IMG/VR virus record: IMGVR_UViG_3300030333_001270 | Span: 1 to 25,985 of that record | Source of the DNA: a virus | DNA length: 25,985 nucleotides | Direction: 5' to 3' (one strand) | Shown here: positions 16,801 through 24,585 of the stretch, piece by piece | How positions within the stretch are numbered: position 1 is the stretch's first letter | How the letters are laid out: each line of letters starts with the position of its first letter | The notes under the pieces: generated by a model | The model's database searches: none | What the model was told of the DNA's origin: nothing | The model's input: the letters and a program-made list of their open reading frames with translations, nothing else | Position numbers and translations under genes: made by a program

Positions 16801-17050
16801 TTCTTCAGAGTCTACCCGAATGTCTGTGATAGAAGCAATTTTAGCAGAAAGAGAAAGACAAGACAAAATCTGGGGGGTACAAGACCACGATGATTCTTGG
16901 TGGAATATTATTACCGTTGAAAGAAATGGTGATATTGCTAGAGAAGTATATGGACAAAATGAAACAAAACTGTTTATCGAGCTAATACAGACCTGTGCTA
17001 CATACTTAGCGTGGGCTGAAGCAGTTCGTAGGAGATATAAAAATGGATAA
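16787..17050 (+). CDS. MazG-like nucleotide pyrophosphohydrolase-type protein
   Basis: This 87-residue protein begins with ILAERERQDKIWG, the opening motif of short phage MazG-like proteins, followed by His34, Trp38-Trp39 and a second helix pair (LFIELIQTCATYLAWAEAV). Members are thought to hydrolyse nucleoside triphosphates or related alarmones. The metal-binding EExxE helix is degenerate here (VERNGDIARE, with Glu45 and Asp49), so activity is uncertain. ATG 16787 overlaps the previous gene by 14 bases; ATG 16820 is an alternative that would still keep the motif. Confidence 0.6.
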   Translation: MSLSNSSESTRMSVIEAILAERERQDKIWGVQDHDDSWWNIITVERNGDIAREVYGQNETKLFIELIQTCATYLAWAEAVRRRYKNG

Positions 17051-17984
17051 AACAGCAGAAGATGCAATAGAAAAATTATTAAAAAACAAAGATTTGAACT
17101 TTCAAAAAGGTGATAGTGATGATTTTATTACAAATAGAATCCCTTTCAATGTTCCGGCACTAGACCGGCTTACAGGGGGAGGTATCCCATTTAAAAAGAT
17201 GACCTTAATATATGGTCCGACCAATGTTGGTAAGTCTTATCTAGCATCCCAGATAGTAGTTAATGCTCAGAAAATGGGTGGTAAAGCCGTTTGGGTAGAC
17301 ACCGAGTTATCTTATGATAAGGACTGGATGGCAACGTGTGGGGTAGATAGTCAAAAGATATTAGTTTCACAACCTACTACAGGAGAAGAAGCTTTAGAAC
17401 ACATTAGAGAAGCTATGATAGCAGGGTTTGAAGTAATAGTGTTGGATAGTATAGCAGGGTTAGTCCCTACTAACGTGGCTGAAGAAGACTTTGGGTTCAG
17501 TCCGATGGCTTGGCAAGCAAGATTTGTAAACAGCTCATTCCCCAAACTATTTCCACATCTTCAGAATGGTTCGGCATTTGTAGCAATAAACCAAGTGAGA
17601 GCTAGCATGGGACCTGTAGCATTAGATAATATGCCTGCAGGACAAGGTCAAGTATTCTTTTCTCATTCTATTTTGCAAGTGCAGAGGAAGGGTTGGATAA
17701 CAGAAGGGGAGAAAAAAGTAGGGTTTGATATGAACGTCAGATTACGAAAGACCAAAACAGGTGGAGAGAATTGGGACTCAGCCATTGTCCCATTTAGAGT
17801 TGAGGGTGGAATTGATTTAGTTGAAACTTATATTAGAGACGGGTTAGAACAAAACATAATAACCAAGAAAGGTGCTTGGTATAAGTACAAGGATATAAAT
17901 GCTCAAGGCTTGAATGGTATTAAGAATGAGTTTTTAGAGAAGCCAGAACTTTTTGAAGAGATGAAAAGTGAACTTACCTCCTAG
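17043..17984 (+). CDS. RecA/UvsX-like recombinase
   Basis: This 313-residue strand-exchange ATPase has Walker A GPTNVGKS at 58-65, VDTELSYD with the catalytic Glu88, Walker B VIVLDSIAGL with Asp135, and AINQVRASMG with Asn183-Gln184 where RecA couples ATP to the DNA-binding loop. The N-terminus includes VPALDRLTGGGIP, the typical RecA specificity loop before the P-loop. It is shorter than bacterial RecA and lacks its C-terminal domain, as UvsX-like phage proteins often do. Start overlaps the MazG-like gene by eight bases. With the nearby nucleases, a possible mediator and a resolvase it forms a recombination-dependent replication and repair set. Confidence 0.88.
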   Translation: MDKTAEDAIEKLLKNKDLNFQKGDSDDFITNRIPFNVPALDRLTGGGIPFKKMTLIYGPTNVGKSYLASQIVVNAQKMGGKAVWVDTELSYDKDWMATCGVDSQKILVSQPTTGEEALEHIREAMIAGFEVIVLDSIAGLVPTNVAEEDFGFSPMAWQARFVNSSFPKLFPHLQNGSAFVAINQVRASMGPVALDNMPAGQGQVFFSHSILQVQRKGWITEGEKKVGFDMNVRLRKTKTGGENWDSAIVPFRVEGGIDLVETYIRDGLEQNIITKKGAWYKYKDINAQGLNGIKNEFLEKPELFEEMKSELTS

Positions 17985-18273
17985 AGATTATACAGACCAA
18001 GAAAATTTGATAGCTAGGTGTTTAGACGAATTTGGGTTGAGATATGAGCAACAGGCGTACTATCATCCATATATAGTGGACTTTTATGTTCCAGAGCTAA
18101 AGATGGTTATTGAGGCAGATGGAGTGTATGGGCACCTAGGTAAAAGGGATAGGAAAAGAGATAAGGATTTACAATCTATTGAGGACATAGAGTATATTGT
18201 ACATATAAAAGAAAAAACATTAGAAAAAATTAAGGATATATTATGGCAGGAATTAACCAGATTAAGCCAATAA
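17968..18273 (+). CDS. Vsr/DUF559-like endonuclease
   Basis: This 101-residue protein belongs to the compact PD-(D/E)XK-type group that includes Vsr and DUF559 proteins. Visible signature: ENLIARCLDEFGLRYEQQ near the start, then IVDFYVPELKMVIEADGVYG with Asp38, Glu49 and Asp51, then His56 and RDRKRDKDL. These proteins cut DNA at mismatches or junctions. No ATG exists in frame; GTG at 17968 is the likely start and overlaps the recombinase gene by 17 bases. The role in this phage is open: mismatch-linked nicking or branch processing both fit the neighbourhood. Confidence 0.7.
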   Translation: MNLPPRDYTDQENLIARCLDEFGLRYEQQAYYHPYIVDFYVPELKMVIEADGVYGHLGKRDRKRDKDLQSIEDIEYIVHIKEKTLEKIKDILWQELTRLSQ

Positions 18274-18929
18274 AGAGACCCACAAAGGCTAGAAAAACTA
18301 CAAACAAAGCTCTTGCTGACACATGGTTAGAAGATGTGATAGATGCTTCTTTAGAAGGAGTAATGGAAGCCCCTAAGGCAGGGGTTTTTTACCCATCGTC
18401 TTTAGGCAATCCTTGTGACCGATATTTATGGTTGTGCTATAACGGGCTGATGATAGAACAGAATTTGCCAGCTAATTTAGAAAGAATTTTTCAAAACGGA
18501 AGTTCTTTAGAAGACAGAGTAGACAGATGGTTTACGAAGTTAAATATTCTTGTAGAACGAGAGTTATCCGTCAAACAAGATATCCCACCTATCTCTGGAA
18601 GAATAGACTTCATAATTAATCACGCTACGTACAATCACATGCCTGTAGAATTAAAATCAATAAACACTAATGGTTTTAGTAAACTAAGAAGCCCAAAACC
18701 AGAACATGCTGTTCAAATTCAAATGTATTTAAACATGGGTGATTATGATATAGGAACAGTTTTATACGAAAACAAAAACGACCAAAAGATAAAAAGTTTT
18801 TTAGTCGAGCGTGACCCTAAGGCTTGGGATGAAATTTTAGCTAGGTGCTTCAACGTTCAAGAGATGATAGCCAGACCAGATGAATGCACAGGAGCTACTT
18901 GGTGTGCTTGTAGAAAGGTGGAGGACTAA
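18243..18929 (+). CDS. Cas4/RecB-like exonuclease with Fe-S-type cysteines
   Basis: This 228-residue PD-(D/E)XK exonuclease shows GRIDFII with Asp122, PVELKSI with Glu136 and Lys138, and QIQMY at 158-162, the QxxxY motif of RecB/Cas4 nucleases. Cys58 (GNPCDRY) plus the C-terminal C215, C221 and C223 (CTGATWCAC) give the one-plus-three cysteine layout that holds a 4Fe-4S cluster in Cas4 and AddB-type proteins. No Cas1, Cas2 or repeat array is near, so the role is phage recombination or end resection, not CRISPR adaptation. A terminator-like hairpin with six T lies inside the gene at 18367-18390. It overlaps the preceding nuclease gene by 31 bases. Confidence 0.8.
   Translation: MAGINQIKPIKRPTKARKTTNKALADTWLEDVIDASLEGVMEAPKAGVFYPSSLGNPCDRYLWLCYNGLMIEQNLPANLERIFQNGSSLEDRVDRWFTKLNILVERELSVKQDIPPISGRIDFIINHATYNHMPVELKSINTNGFSKLRSPKPEHAVQIQMYLNMGDYDIGTVLYENKNDQKIKSFLVERDPKAWDEILARCFNVQEMIARPDECTGATWCACRKVED
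18367..18390 (+). terminator. Intragenic intrinsic-terminator-like hairpin
   Basis: CCCCT (18370-18374) pairs with AGGGG (18380-18384) around the loop AAGGC, extended outward by two A-T pairs and one G-T pair, and followed by TTTTTT at 18385-18390. The shape is that of a rho-independent terminator on the + strand, but it lies within the Cas4-like coding sequence (codons for APKAGVF). Confidence 0.45.
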
Positions 18930-18934
18930 AACAA

Positions 18935-19438
18935 ATGCAAGAGAGAGAAACTAAATGGACTCCTATGAAAGCTCTAGGGAGAGCTAGACAAAAGGTAGAT
19001 TCACTTGGGATACCTATATTTAGTCCTGACTTAGCTGAAAGAGAAAACCTAAACTTCTCAGAACTAGACAAGTACTCAGATAAAGAACTTGAAGGGTTTT
19101 TGACTATGTATGGGGGGTATGAAGCTTTCTTAGAAACTAAAGTAGCTACACTTGAGGCAACTTTAGGAGCCCTAGAAGCATCATTTAATGAAGGTTACTC
19201 TACTTCTTTATATCAATTATCAAAACATTATGAAAAGGAAAACAAGAAAAAACCCATAAAAGATGAAATTAGGGGTGAGATTATGTCAAAAAATAAACAA
19301 TTAGCACAGGTAAAGAAAGATATTATTGAACAAGAAGCAGAGTTACGTATCGTCAAAGGACTTTTAGAAACTTATCGTAAGGCATATGGAACGGTAAGCA
19401 GAGTAGTTACTCTAAGAACCAAGGGGGCACAAGATTAG
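18935..19438 (+). CDS. Coiled-coil protein, possible UvsY-like recombination mediator
   Basis: This 167-residue protein is almost entirely helical. After a basic N-terminus it has ELEGFLTMYGGYEAFLETKV, then a long heptad-like stretch (VATLEATLGALEASF; NKQLAQVKKDIIEQEAELRI) and a C-terminal LLETYRKAYGTVSRVVTLR. Its size, helical build and place among recombinase, Cas4-like nuclease and resolvase genes recall T4 UvsY, which helps UvsX replace SSB on DNA. That is an inference from layout only. GGTGGAGG lies at good spacing before ATG. The last codons overlap the ATT start proposed for the resolvase. Confidence 0.55.
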   Translation: MQERETKWTPMKALGRARQKVDSLGIPIFSPDLAERENLNFSELDKYSDKELEGFLTMYGGYEAFLETKVATLEATLGALEASFNEGYSTSLYQLSKHYEKENKKKPIKDEIRGEIMSKNKQLAQVKKDIIEQEAELRIVKGLLETYRKAYGTVSRVVTLRTKGAQD

Positions 19439-19886
19439 GTATTTAGGATTAGATTGTTCTAGCTTGGCTGTGCATGGGGCTTTGATAGACGACAAAGAAG
19501 AACTTATATCTTTATACAAATGGAATAGTAAAGAAAAAAGTTTTGACTTAAGATTCCCCGATATGATTAAAGGATTTTCGGAAGAATTAAGTACAATAGA
19601 TAAAGTAGATTTTGCAGCGATTGAAGCAGCTATTTTTATTCAGAATCCTAAAGCAACCATTGCTATAGCTAATGTAGTTGGGGCAGTTTGGGGGTTTTTA
19701 TTAAAAGAAGATATATCTACAACAATTATAGATAACAGAAGATGGAAAAAAATTATTGTTGGTAAAGGTAATGCCAATAAAGATTTTATTAAAAATTTTG
19801 CAATAGAAAAGTGGGGCGATAAGTTCCCAGAACAAGATTACGCTGATGCAGCTTGCATAGCGTTATGGAACAAGAGGAGGTTCTAG
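19434..19886 (+). CDS. RuvC-like Holliday junction resolvase, ATT start
   Basis: This resolvase of about 150 residues has an RNase H fold and would cut four-way DNA junctions before packaging. The frame before TTG 19464 reads RYLGLDCSSLAVHG, which is the first RuvC strand with the catalytic Asp; starting at 19464 would remove it. In frame, between the stop at 19413 and this motif there is no ATG, GTG or TTG, but ATT at 19434 sits where Met is expected (x-RYLGLD) and AAGGGGG lies six bases before it. Further motifs are FAAIEAAIF with the second acidic residue, GKGNANKDFI, and a C-terminal DYADAACIALW with the last Asp residues. ATT overlaps the TAG of the upstream gene (ATTAG), so translation is likely coupled. 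Confidence 0.78.
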   Translation: MRYLGLDCSSLAVHGALIDDKEELISLYKWNSKEKSFDLRFPDMIKGFSEELSTIDKVDFAAIEAAIFIQNPKATIAIANVVGAVWGFLLKEDISTTIIDNRRWKKIIVGKGNANKDFIKNFAIEKWGDKFPEQDYADAACIALWNKRRF

Positions 19887-19887
19887 T

Positions 19888-20391
19888 ATGATAGGGTCAG
19901 GTGGATTAACTAAGGTAGTTAGAGGATTTCAAATGTTCTTCCCGGGCAAAAAGGAAGGACCTAAAAGGGAATACAAAGATAAATTTCCTAAGAAATTACC
20001 TACCATAGAAGATGTAAAAAAGAAATATGGTGCAGTTGTTTGGTGTAAATTTGCCAAATGTGCTAGCAACCAAGAAGTAAAAAACTTACAAAGAACTACT
20101 GGGAGTCTACTAAAAAGAAGAAACTATACACCTATTGCAGAACAAGAACATATATGGGCTGGAATATGTACTAGGGGCGAAATAGGAATGCAATTTAATG
20201 AAATAAAATTACCACATGGTTCAAAGATAAAAGTTCCTAGTTGTTATACAGCTCACACAGATAAAACAGGATACTGGGATTTCTCTCAATTCTTAAATTC
20301 TGATGGAACACCATTAGGAGGAAACATAGATTCTCAACATGTATCTGATGATGGATACGGAGCACTAGATAGTAACAACATATACGAGTAA
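19888..20391 (+). CDS. Unknown protein upstream of the terminase genes
   Basis: This 167-residue protein is not recognised. It has a basic first 45 residues, a small cysteine pair (WCKFAKCASN), an NLQRTTGSLLKRRNY helix and a beta-like second half with a third cysteine (IWAGICTRGEIGMQF) and a fourth (KVPSCYTAHT), ending acidic (DDGYGALDSNNIYE). The four cysteines could bind metal. AGGAGG seven bases before ATG gives a firm start. It sits between the resolvase and terminase genes; a packaging or DNA-modification-tolerance role would be a guess. Confidence 0.6.
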   Translation: MIGSGGLTKVVRGFQMFFPGKKEGPKREYKDKFPKKLPTIEDVKKKYGAVVWCKFAKCASNQEVKNLQRTTGSLLKRRNYTPIAEQEHIWAGICTRGEIGMQFNEIKLPHGSKIKVPSCYTAHTDKTGYWDFSQFLNSDGTPLGGNIDSQHVSDDGYGALDSNNIYE

Positions 20392-20393
20392 TT

Positions 20394-20894
20394 ATGCCAA
20401 AACATATACCAGACGAAATAAAACTAAAAGCGATGGAGCTTTTTCTAAAAGGAGATAAGACAGCTAAACAGATAGCTAAAGAAATCTCTACAGCAGAACA
20501 TAAAGTTGCTCCTCCTACTATTTATATGTGGGCAAAAAAAGAACGCTGGGGGGAACAAAAAGCAGTGGCTATAGCTGATAGACAAACTGAATTAGCTGAA
20601 ACAGAAGGAGAACGATTTGCTAGGCTGCAAGCAGCTCAGTTAGATGGGTATACAGAAATAGCAAATAAAGCTACGAGAGAAATGACAAGTTTACATTTTG
20701 ACCGAGCTTTAGATGCAGCAAGAGCAGCAGACATAGGTATCAAAGGGCAAAGAGAAGTTCTGCAAGGTATGATAAATCTTGAGTTTGTACAGGACATAAT
20801 GAATATTTTAATAGAAGAAATTACAGACCAAGAAACTTTACAGAGAATTGGAGTAAAACTAAAAGCCATAGAGCAAAAACATAGGGATATATAA
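20394..20894 (+). CDS. Terminase small subunit-like protein
   Basis: This 166-residue protein begins with an HTH (residues about 12-53: ELFLKGDKTAKQIAKEIS ... PPTIYMWAKKERWG) that fits the DNA-recognition domain of small terminases. The following segment is a long helical stretch (ARLQAAQLDGYTEIANKA; ALDAARAADIGIKGQREVL) able to form the oligomerisation core, and a C-terminal helix that may touch the large subunit. It directly precedes the large terminase, separated by two bases. It would bind the packaging start site and regulate the motor. Confidence 0.72.
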   Translation: MPKHIPDEIKLKAMELFLKGDKTAKQIAKEISTAEHKVAPPTIYMWAKKERWGEQKAVAIADRQTELAETEGERFARLQAAQLDGYTEIANKATREMTSLHFDRALDAARAADIGIKGQREVLQGMINLEFVQDIMNILIEEITDQETLQRIGVKLKAIEQKHRDI

Positions 20895-20896
20895 TT

Positions 20897-22564
20897 ATGG
20901 CTAAAGATATCATCAGTGTTGAAGGGGCATTTAATATGCTTTCTCAAGGGCTTATAGAACAAAAGAAATATGAAGTAGGTTCTTTTAGAGATTTTATAGA
21001 AAATATATGGGCTCTTTCATACGATAACCCAGAGTATTTTAAGGCTTGGCATGTAAGTTTACTTGCAGAAGATATTGAAGAATGTTTAGAAACAGGACTA
21101 AATTATGTAGGAGTTCTTCCCAGAGGACATTTTAAATCTACAATACTAGGACATGCATTTAGTGTTTGGAGATTATTGAAAGCTCCTAGAGACATGTCTA
21201 TACTTTACTTATCTTATAGTGATGGAATGGCTAAATACCATATTGCTGAAATAAATAAAGTAGTTTCTAGAAACCCAATTATTCCAGAATTATTAGTCAA
21301 TAGAAATCCAAAGGCAGATTTTTCTGCTAGGTTTTATAAAAATAACAAACCTATGGAAATTATGCATGGGGGTTTATTTTCTTTCAAACGAGGTATGCAC
21401 GTCAATGGAGCATTGATTGCTGATGACGTATTGAGAGACCCAGAGAACCCATTGAACATGGGACAAATAACTAAAGTAGAAGACCACTTTATGACAGAGT
21501 CTATGTTCATACCATTGAAAGAAGCTCCTGTTATTGTTGTAGGAACACCTATGATGCCGGGAGATATACTAGCGAAGTTGCAAGAAGACTCTAGATTTAA
21601 AGCAAGAGTTTTGCCTGCGTTAGACCCGGTGCCGGGCAGAAGAGTATTAGCTCCTGAAATAATGAGTGAGGATTACTTGTTAGCACAACAGAAGGCTAGA
21701 CCTAAATCGTTTGCTTCGGAGTTTATGTTGGTGCCTCACTTTGCTACAGAGTCTTACTTTAACGAAGAAGATATTGCAAGTTGTGAAGACGAATCTTTAA
21801 GGTCTTATCCAGCGACTAAAAAATTTACAGACTGGGAATCAGGTGACCAAATCTTTGGGGGCTTTGATGTAGGGAAAAAGAAACACCCATCTCATTTAGT
21901 TATTTTTAGAAAAAGGGGAGAAGCTATAGAACAAATACATCAATCCTTTTTAGAGGGGTGGAGTTACTCTGACCAGATAGAATATTTGAATGAAGTAGCA
22001 GATAACTTTGATTTAACTTCAGGGTATGTAGATAACACTAGAGGAGAATTAGAAGACCGTGGATTAGACGCTAGATGGAGGTCTATGAATTTCACAAGAA
22101 AAAGTAAAAATACTATGGCTCAAGTCTTTGAAAAATTTGCCTTAGATGGTATATTAAAACTAATCAAAGACGAAAGACAGAAGCAACAGATTTTGTCCGT
22201 TAGTAATGAATTAAAAGCACCCGATACTCCAATGGGGCATGGGGATGCTTTTTTCTCTATTGCTATGGCTCTACAAGCAGTTCATGATACAGCATATAAG
22301 TTTGTAGATTTAGGGAGTGCTACTGACTGGTTCAATGCCGTCAGTCCGGGAGAAACCCCAGAGAGTAGAAGACAGGGTAGAGAAGAGCTAAAGGGGGGAA
22401 CCCCTTCGGATACACCTGCTGTTAATCCTTTACAAATGCAGCCAGTCAATCCAAATGTTGTAGCAGAGTCTGCACCAAACCCACAATGTAAGGAAGGAGT
22501 TTGTAACCCAACTTTTTGGGTGCCTGAACGAGGTCTTTGCATATATTGTGGTTTTAGAAAATAA
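20897..22564 (+). CDS. Terminase large subunit with C-terminal zinc motif
   Basis: This 555-residue packaging motor has an ATPase part showing the P-loop LPRGHFKST at 74-82, Walker B ALIADDV with Asp176-Asp177, and the coupling motif VVGTPMM at 214-220. The RNase H-like nuclease part shows FGGFDVGKKK with Asp324, GYVDNTRG with Asp379 and GHGDAFFSIAMAL with Asp450, the three acidic residues for metal-dependent cleavage. After residue 475 there is a Pro/Gly-rich linker and then C531-x4-C536-x11-C548-x2-C551, a zinc-ribbon-like end not usual for large terminases. A strong hairpin with GGAA loop lies in the linker (22391-22406). The protein works at the portal vertex, feeding DNA into the capsid. 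Confidence 0.88.
   Translation: MAKDIISVEGAFNMLSQGLIEQKKYEVGSFRDFIENIWALSYDNPEYFKAWHVSLLAEDIEECLETGLNYVGVLPRGHFKSTILGHAFSVWRLLKAPRDMSILYLSYSDGMAKYHIAEINKVVSRNPIIPELLVNRNPKADFSARFYKNNKPMEIMHGGLFSFKRGMHVNGALIADDVLRDPENPLNMGQITKVEDHFMTESMFIPLKEAPVIVVGTPMMPGDILAKLQEDSRFKARVLPALDPVPGRRVLAPEIMSEDYLLAQQKARPKSFASEFMLVPHFATESYFNEEDIASCEDESLRSYPATKKFTDWESGDQIFGGFDVGKKKHPSHLVIFRKRGEAIEQIHQSFLEGWSYSDQIEYLNEVADNFDLTSGYVDNTRGELEDRGLDARWRSMNFTRKSKNTMAQVFEKFALDGILKLIKDERQKQQILSVSNELKAPDTPMGHGDAFFSIAMALQAVHDTAYKFVDLGSATDWFNAVSPGETPESRRQGREELKGGTPSDTPAVNPLQMQPVNPNVVAESAPNPQCKEGVCNPTFWVPERGLCIYCGFRK
22391..22406 (+). other. GC-rich hairpin with GNRA-type loop in the terminase linker
   Basis: AAGGGG (22391-22396), loop GGAA, CCCCTT (22401-22406): a perfect six-pair stem in otherwise AT-rich DNA, within codons 499-504 of the large terminase. 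There is no T-run after it, so it is not a typical terminator. Confidence 0.4.
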
Positions 22565-22587
22565 GAAAAATACAGGAGAATATTAAA

Positions 22588-24531
22588 ATGATACTAAGAA
22601 ATGAAACCAACCCACGTCTAGAAAACACACCAGTTATTACTGACCAAGCAAACGTTATATTGAATCATAGGTATCTTTTAAAAAACTCTGACAATGAAGT
22701 AATAGAAACTCCAGAAGAATTATTTATGAGAGTTGCTAAAGCTGTTGCTGAAATTGATATTGACTATGGTAAGTTGGTAGTTGACGCAAAACTTACTACG
22801 AATGATTTTTATTTAATGATGGCAAATTTAGAGTTCATTCCAAACTCTCCAACTCTTATGAATGCAGGAACTGAACAAGGAACCTTGTCAGCATGTTTTG
22901 TACTGCCTTTAGAAGATAGCATGGAAGACATTATGAAAGCAGCTACTGATACTGCAATGGTTCAGAAGTTTGGAGGTGGTACTGGGTTTGCGTTGTCGCA
23001 TTTAAGACCAAAGGGGGATAAGATACAATCTACTCATGGTGTTGCTTGTGGTCCTATAGAAGTGCTAAAGACACTTTCAAGGGTTTCTTCTATGATTACA
23101 CAGGGTGGTAAAAGGGATGGTGCTAATATGGCAGTAATGTCTATATATCATCCAGACATATTAGATTTTATTGACTGTAAAAAAGTCGAAGGAGAGATAC
23201 ATAACTTTAATATTTCGGTTGGGGTGGACTCTAACTTTATGAAAGCCGCTGAAAATAACATGGAGTATAACCTTATAAATCCTAAAACTAATGAAATAGC
23301 TGGTTCTTTAAATGCCAGAGATGTATTTAACAAAATAGTTGCAGGGGCTTGGAGAAATGGTGAACCCGGAATGATATTCCTAGACCAAGTAAATAAAGAC
23401 AATCATGTAAAAGAAACATATGGAGAAATGATTGCTACCAATCCTTGTGGAGAACAACCACTATTAGGTAATGAAAGTTGTAATTTAGGTTCTGTTAACT
23501 TAGCAAAATTTTATACAAAGGCTGATGGTCCTACTCATGGGTGGGACGAAAAGGTAGACTGGAATCGGCTAGAGTGGGTTACACGGAAAGCAGTACATTT
23601 CTTAGATAACGTAATTGACGCAAACAAGTATGCTACTTCTGAGATAGAACAAATGACTAAAGCTACTAGAAAAATAGGGTTAGGAGTTATGGGATTTGCA
23701 GACTTGTTAATACAAATGCACATACCATACAACTCTTCAACAGCTAGAGATGTTGGGGCAAAATTAATGTCTAAGATTAAAGAGTGGGCAGATGACGAGT
23801 CTAAAGAGTTAGCTAAAGTTAGGGGTACTTTCCCAGCTTGGAGTGATAGCAACTACAACAAAGACACAGAAGCTTATAGAAATCATTGTAGATTAACAGT
23901 TGCTCCTACAGGAACAATATCAATGATAGCTGACACATCTAGTGGTATTGAACCTACATTTGCATTAGCTTGGAAAAAACAAAACATTCTTGAAGGTAAG
24001 ACACTAAACTACGTAAACAAATATTTTGAAGCAGATGCTAGAAAGCATGGGTTTTATTCTGAAGACTTGATGGATTATTTAGCTGAGGGTGGTTCGCTAG
24101 AATCAGTTCCAGACTTACCAGACTGGGTAAAGGCTGTATACGCAACAGCTCCGGAAATATCCCCCGAAGACCATGTGCTAATGCAAGCATCCTTTCAAAA
24201 ACATTGTGACTCAGGTATTTCTAAAACTATTAACTTTGCTAATTCTGCTACTGTAGAAGATGTAGAAAATGCTTACATGCTTGCTTGGGGAGAAGGTTGT
24301 AAGGGAATTACAGTCTATAGAGCTGGCAGTAGAGAGAAGGAAGTTTTAGTAAAAGGTAACAAAGAAAAAGCTGAACAACCTACTTTAGATGGGTTTGAAC
24401 TGGAAAACCAACTTATAAACGAAGATGTAGCTTTACCAGAACATAATTGTTGTGATAATCCAAATATAATTTTTGAGTCTGGATGTCACACTTGTAAAGT
24501 CTGTGGGTGGAGTGCTTGTGTGATTTCTTAG
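22588..24531 (+). CDS. nrdJ: Class II (B12-dependent) ribonucleoside reductase
   Basis: This 647-residue enzyme reduces ribonucleotides to deoxyribonucleotides with adenosylcobalamin, supplying DNA precursors. Seen: NSPTLMNAG at 86-94, [12 protein letters not shown] with Cys103 (first redox cysteine), the [16 protein letters not shown] glycine-rich loop, NPCGEQ with Asn285, Cys287 and Glu289 (radical site), [10 protein letters not shown] with Cys298 (second redox cysteine), and [17 protein letters not shown]. The C-terminus has C633-x2-C636-x2-C639 and Cys644 ([12 protein letters not shown]) for re-reduction. No ATP-cone precedes the core and no small subunit gene is near, which both fit class II. 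AGGAG precedes the ATG; only 23 bases separate it from the terminase, too few for a cobalamin riboswitch. Its place between terminase and portal is unusual. Confidence 0.9.
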   Translation: MILRNETNPRLENTPVITDQANVILNHRYLLKNSDNEVIETPEELFMRVAKAVAEIDIDYGKLVVDAKLTTNDFYLMMANLEFIPNSPTLMNAGTEQGTLSACFVLPLEDSMEDIMKAATDTAMVQKFGGGTGFALSHLRPKGDKIQSTHGVACGPIEVLKTLSRVSSMITQGGKRDGANMAVMSIYHPDILDFIDCKKVEGEIHNFNISVGVDSNFMKAAENNMEYNLINPKTNEIAGSLNARDVFNKIVAGAWRNGEPGMIFLDQVNKDNHVKETYGEMIATNPCGEQPLLGNESCNLGSVNLAKFYTKADGPTHGWDEKVDWNRLEWVTRKAVHFLDNVIDANKYATSEIEQMTKATRKIGLGVMGFADLLIQMHIPYNSSTARDVGAKLMSKIKEWADDESKELAKVRGTFPAWSDSNYNKDTEAYRNHCRLTVAPTGTISMIADTSSGIEPTFALAWKKQNILEGKTLNYVNKYFEADARKHGFYSEDLMDYLAEGGSLESVPDLPDWVKAVYATAPEISPEDHVLMQASFQKHCDSGISKTINFANSATVEDVENAYMLAWGEGCKGITVYRAGSREKEVLVKGNKEKAEQPTLDGFELENQLINEDVALPEHNCCDNPNIIFESGCHTCKVCGWSACVIS

Positions 24532-24549
24532 TAAATACGAAAATTATAG

Positions 24550-24559
24550 TATAATATAA
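24550..24559 (+). promoter_or_regulatory. Promoter-like site before the portal operon
   Basis: TATAAT at 24550-24555 followed by ATAA, in the 54-base gap after the reductase gene. It shares the ten-base TATAATATAA with the site at 3257 but lacks the TG of an extended -10 and any clear -35. It would drive the unknown gene at 24586 and the portal gene. Confidence 0.4.
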
Positions 24560-24585
24560 AGATAGAAAAGAATTAGGAGAAGTTT

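Noticed and set aside
17974-17980. ACCTCCT, identical to the anti-Shine-Dalgarno sequence
   Set aside because: It falls in the overlap of two coding frames and nothing nearby would need it; likely chance.
18243-18929. CRISPR-associated Cas4
   Set aside because: No repeats, Cas1 or Cas2 are present. The neighbours are a phage recombinase and resolvase, so a phage exonuclease is more likely than CRISPR adaptation.
22565-22587. Cobalamin riboswitch before nrdJ
   Set aside because: Only 23 bases separate the reductase from the terminase gene, too short for this riboswitch, and no B12-box-like sequence was seen.
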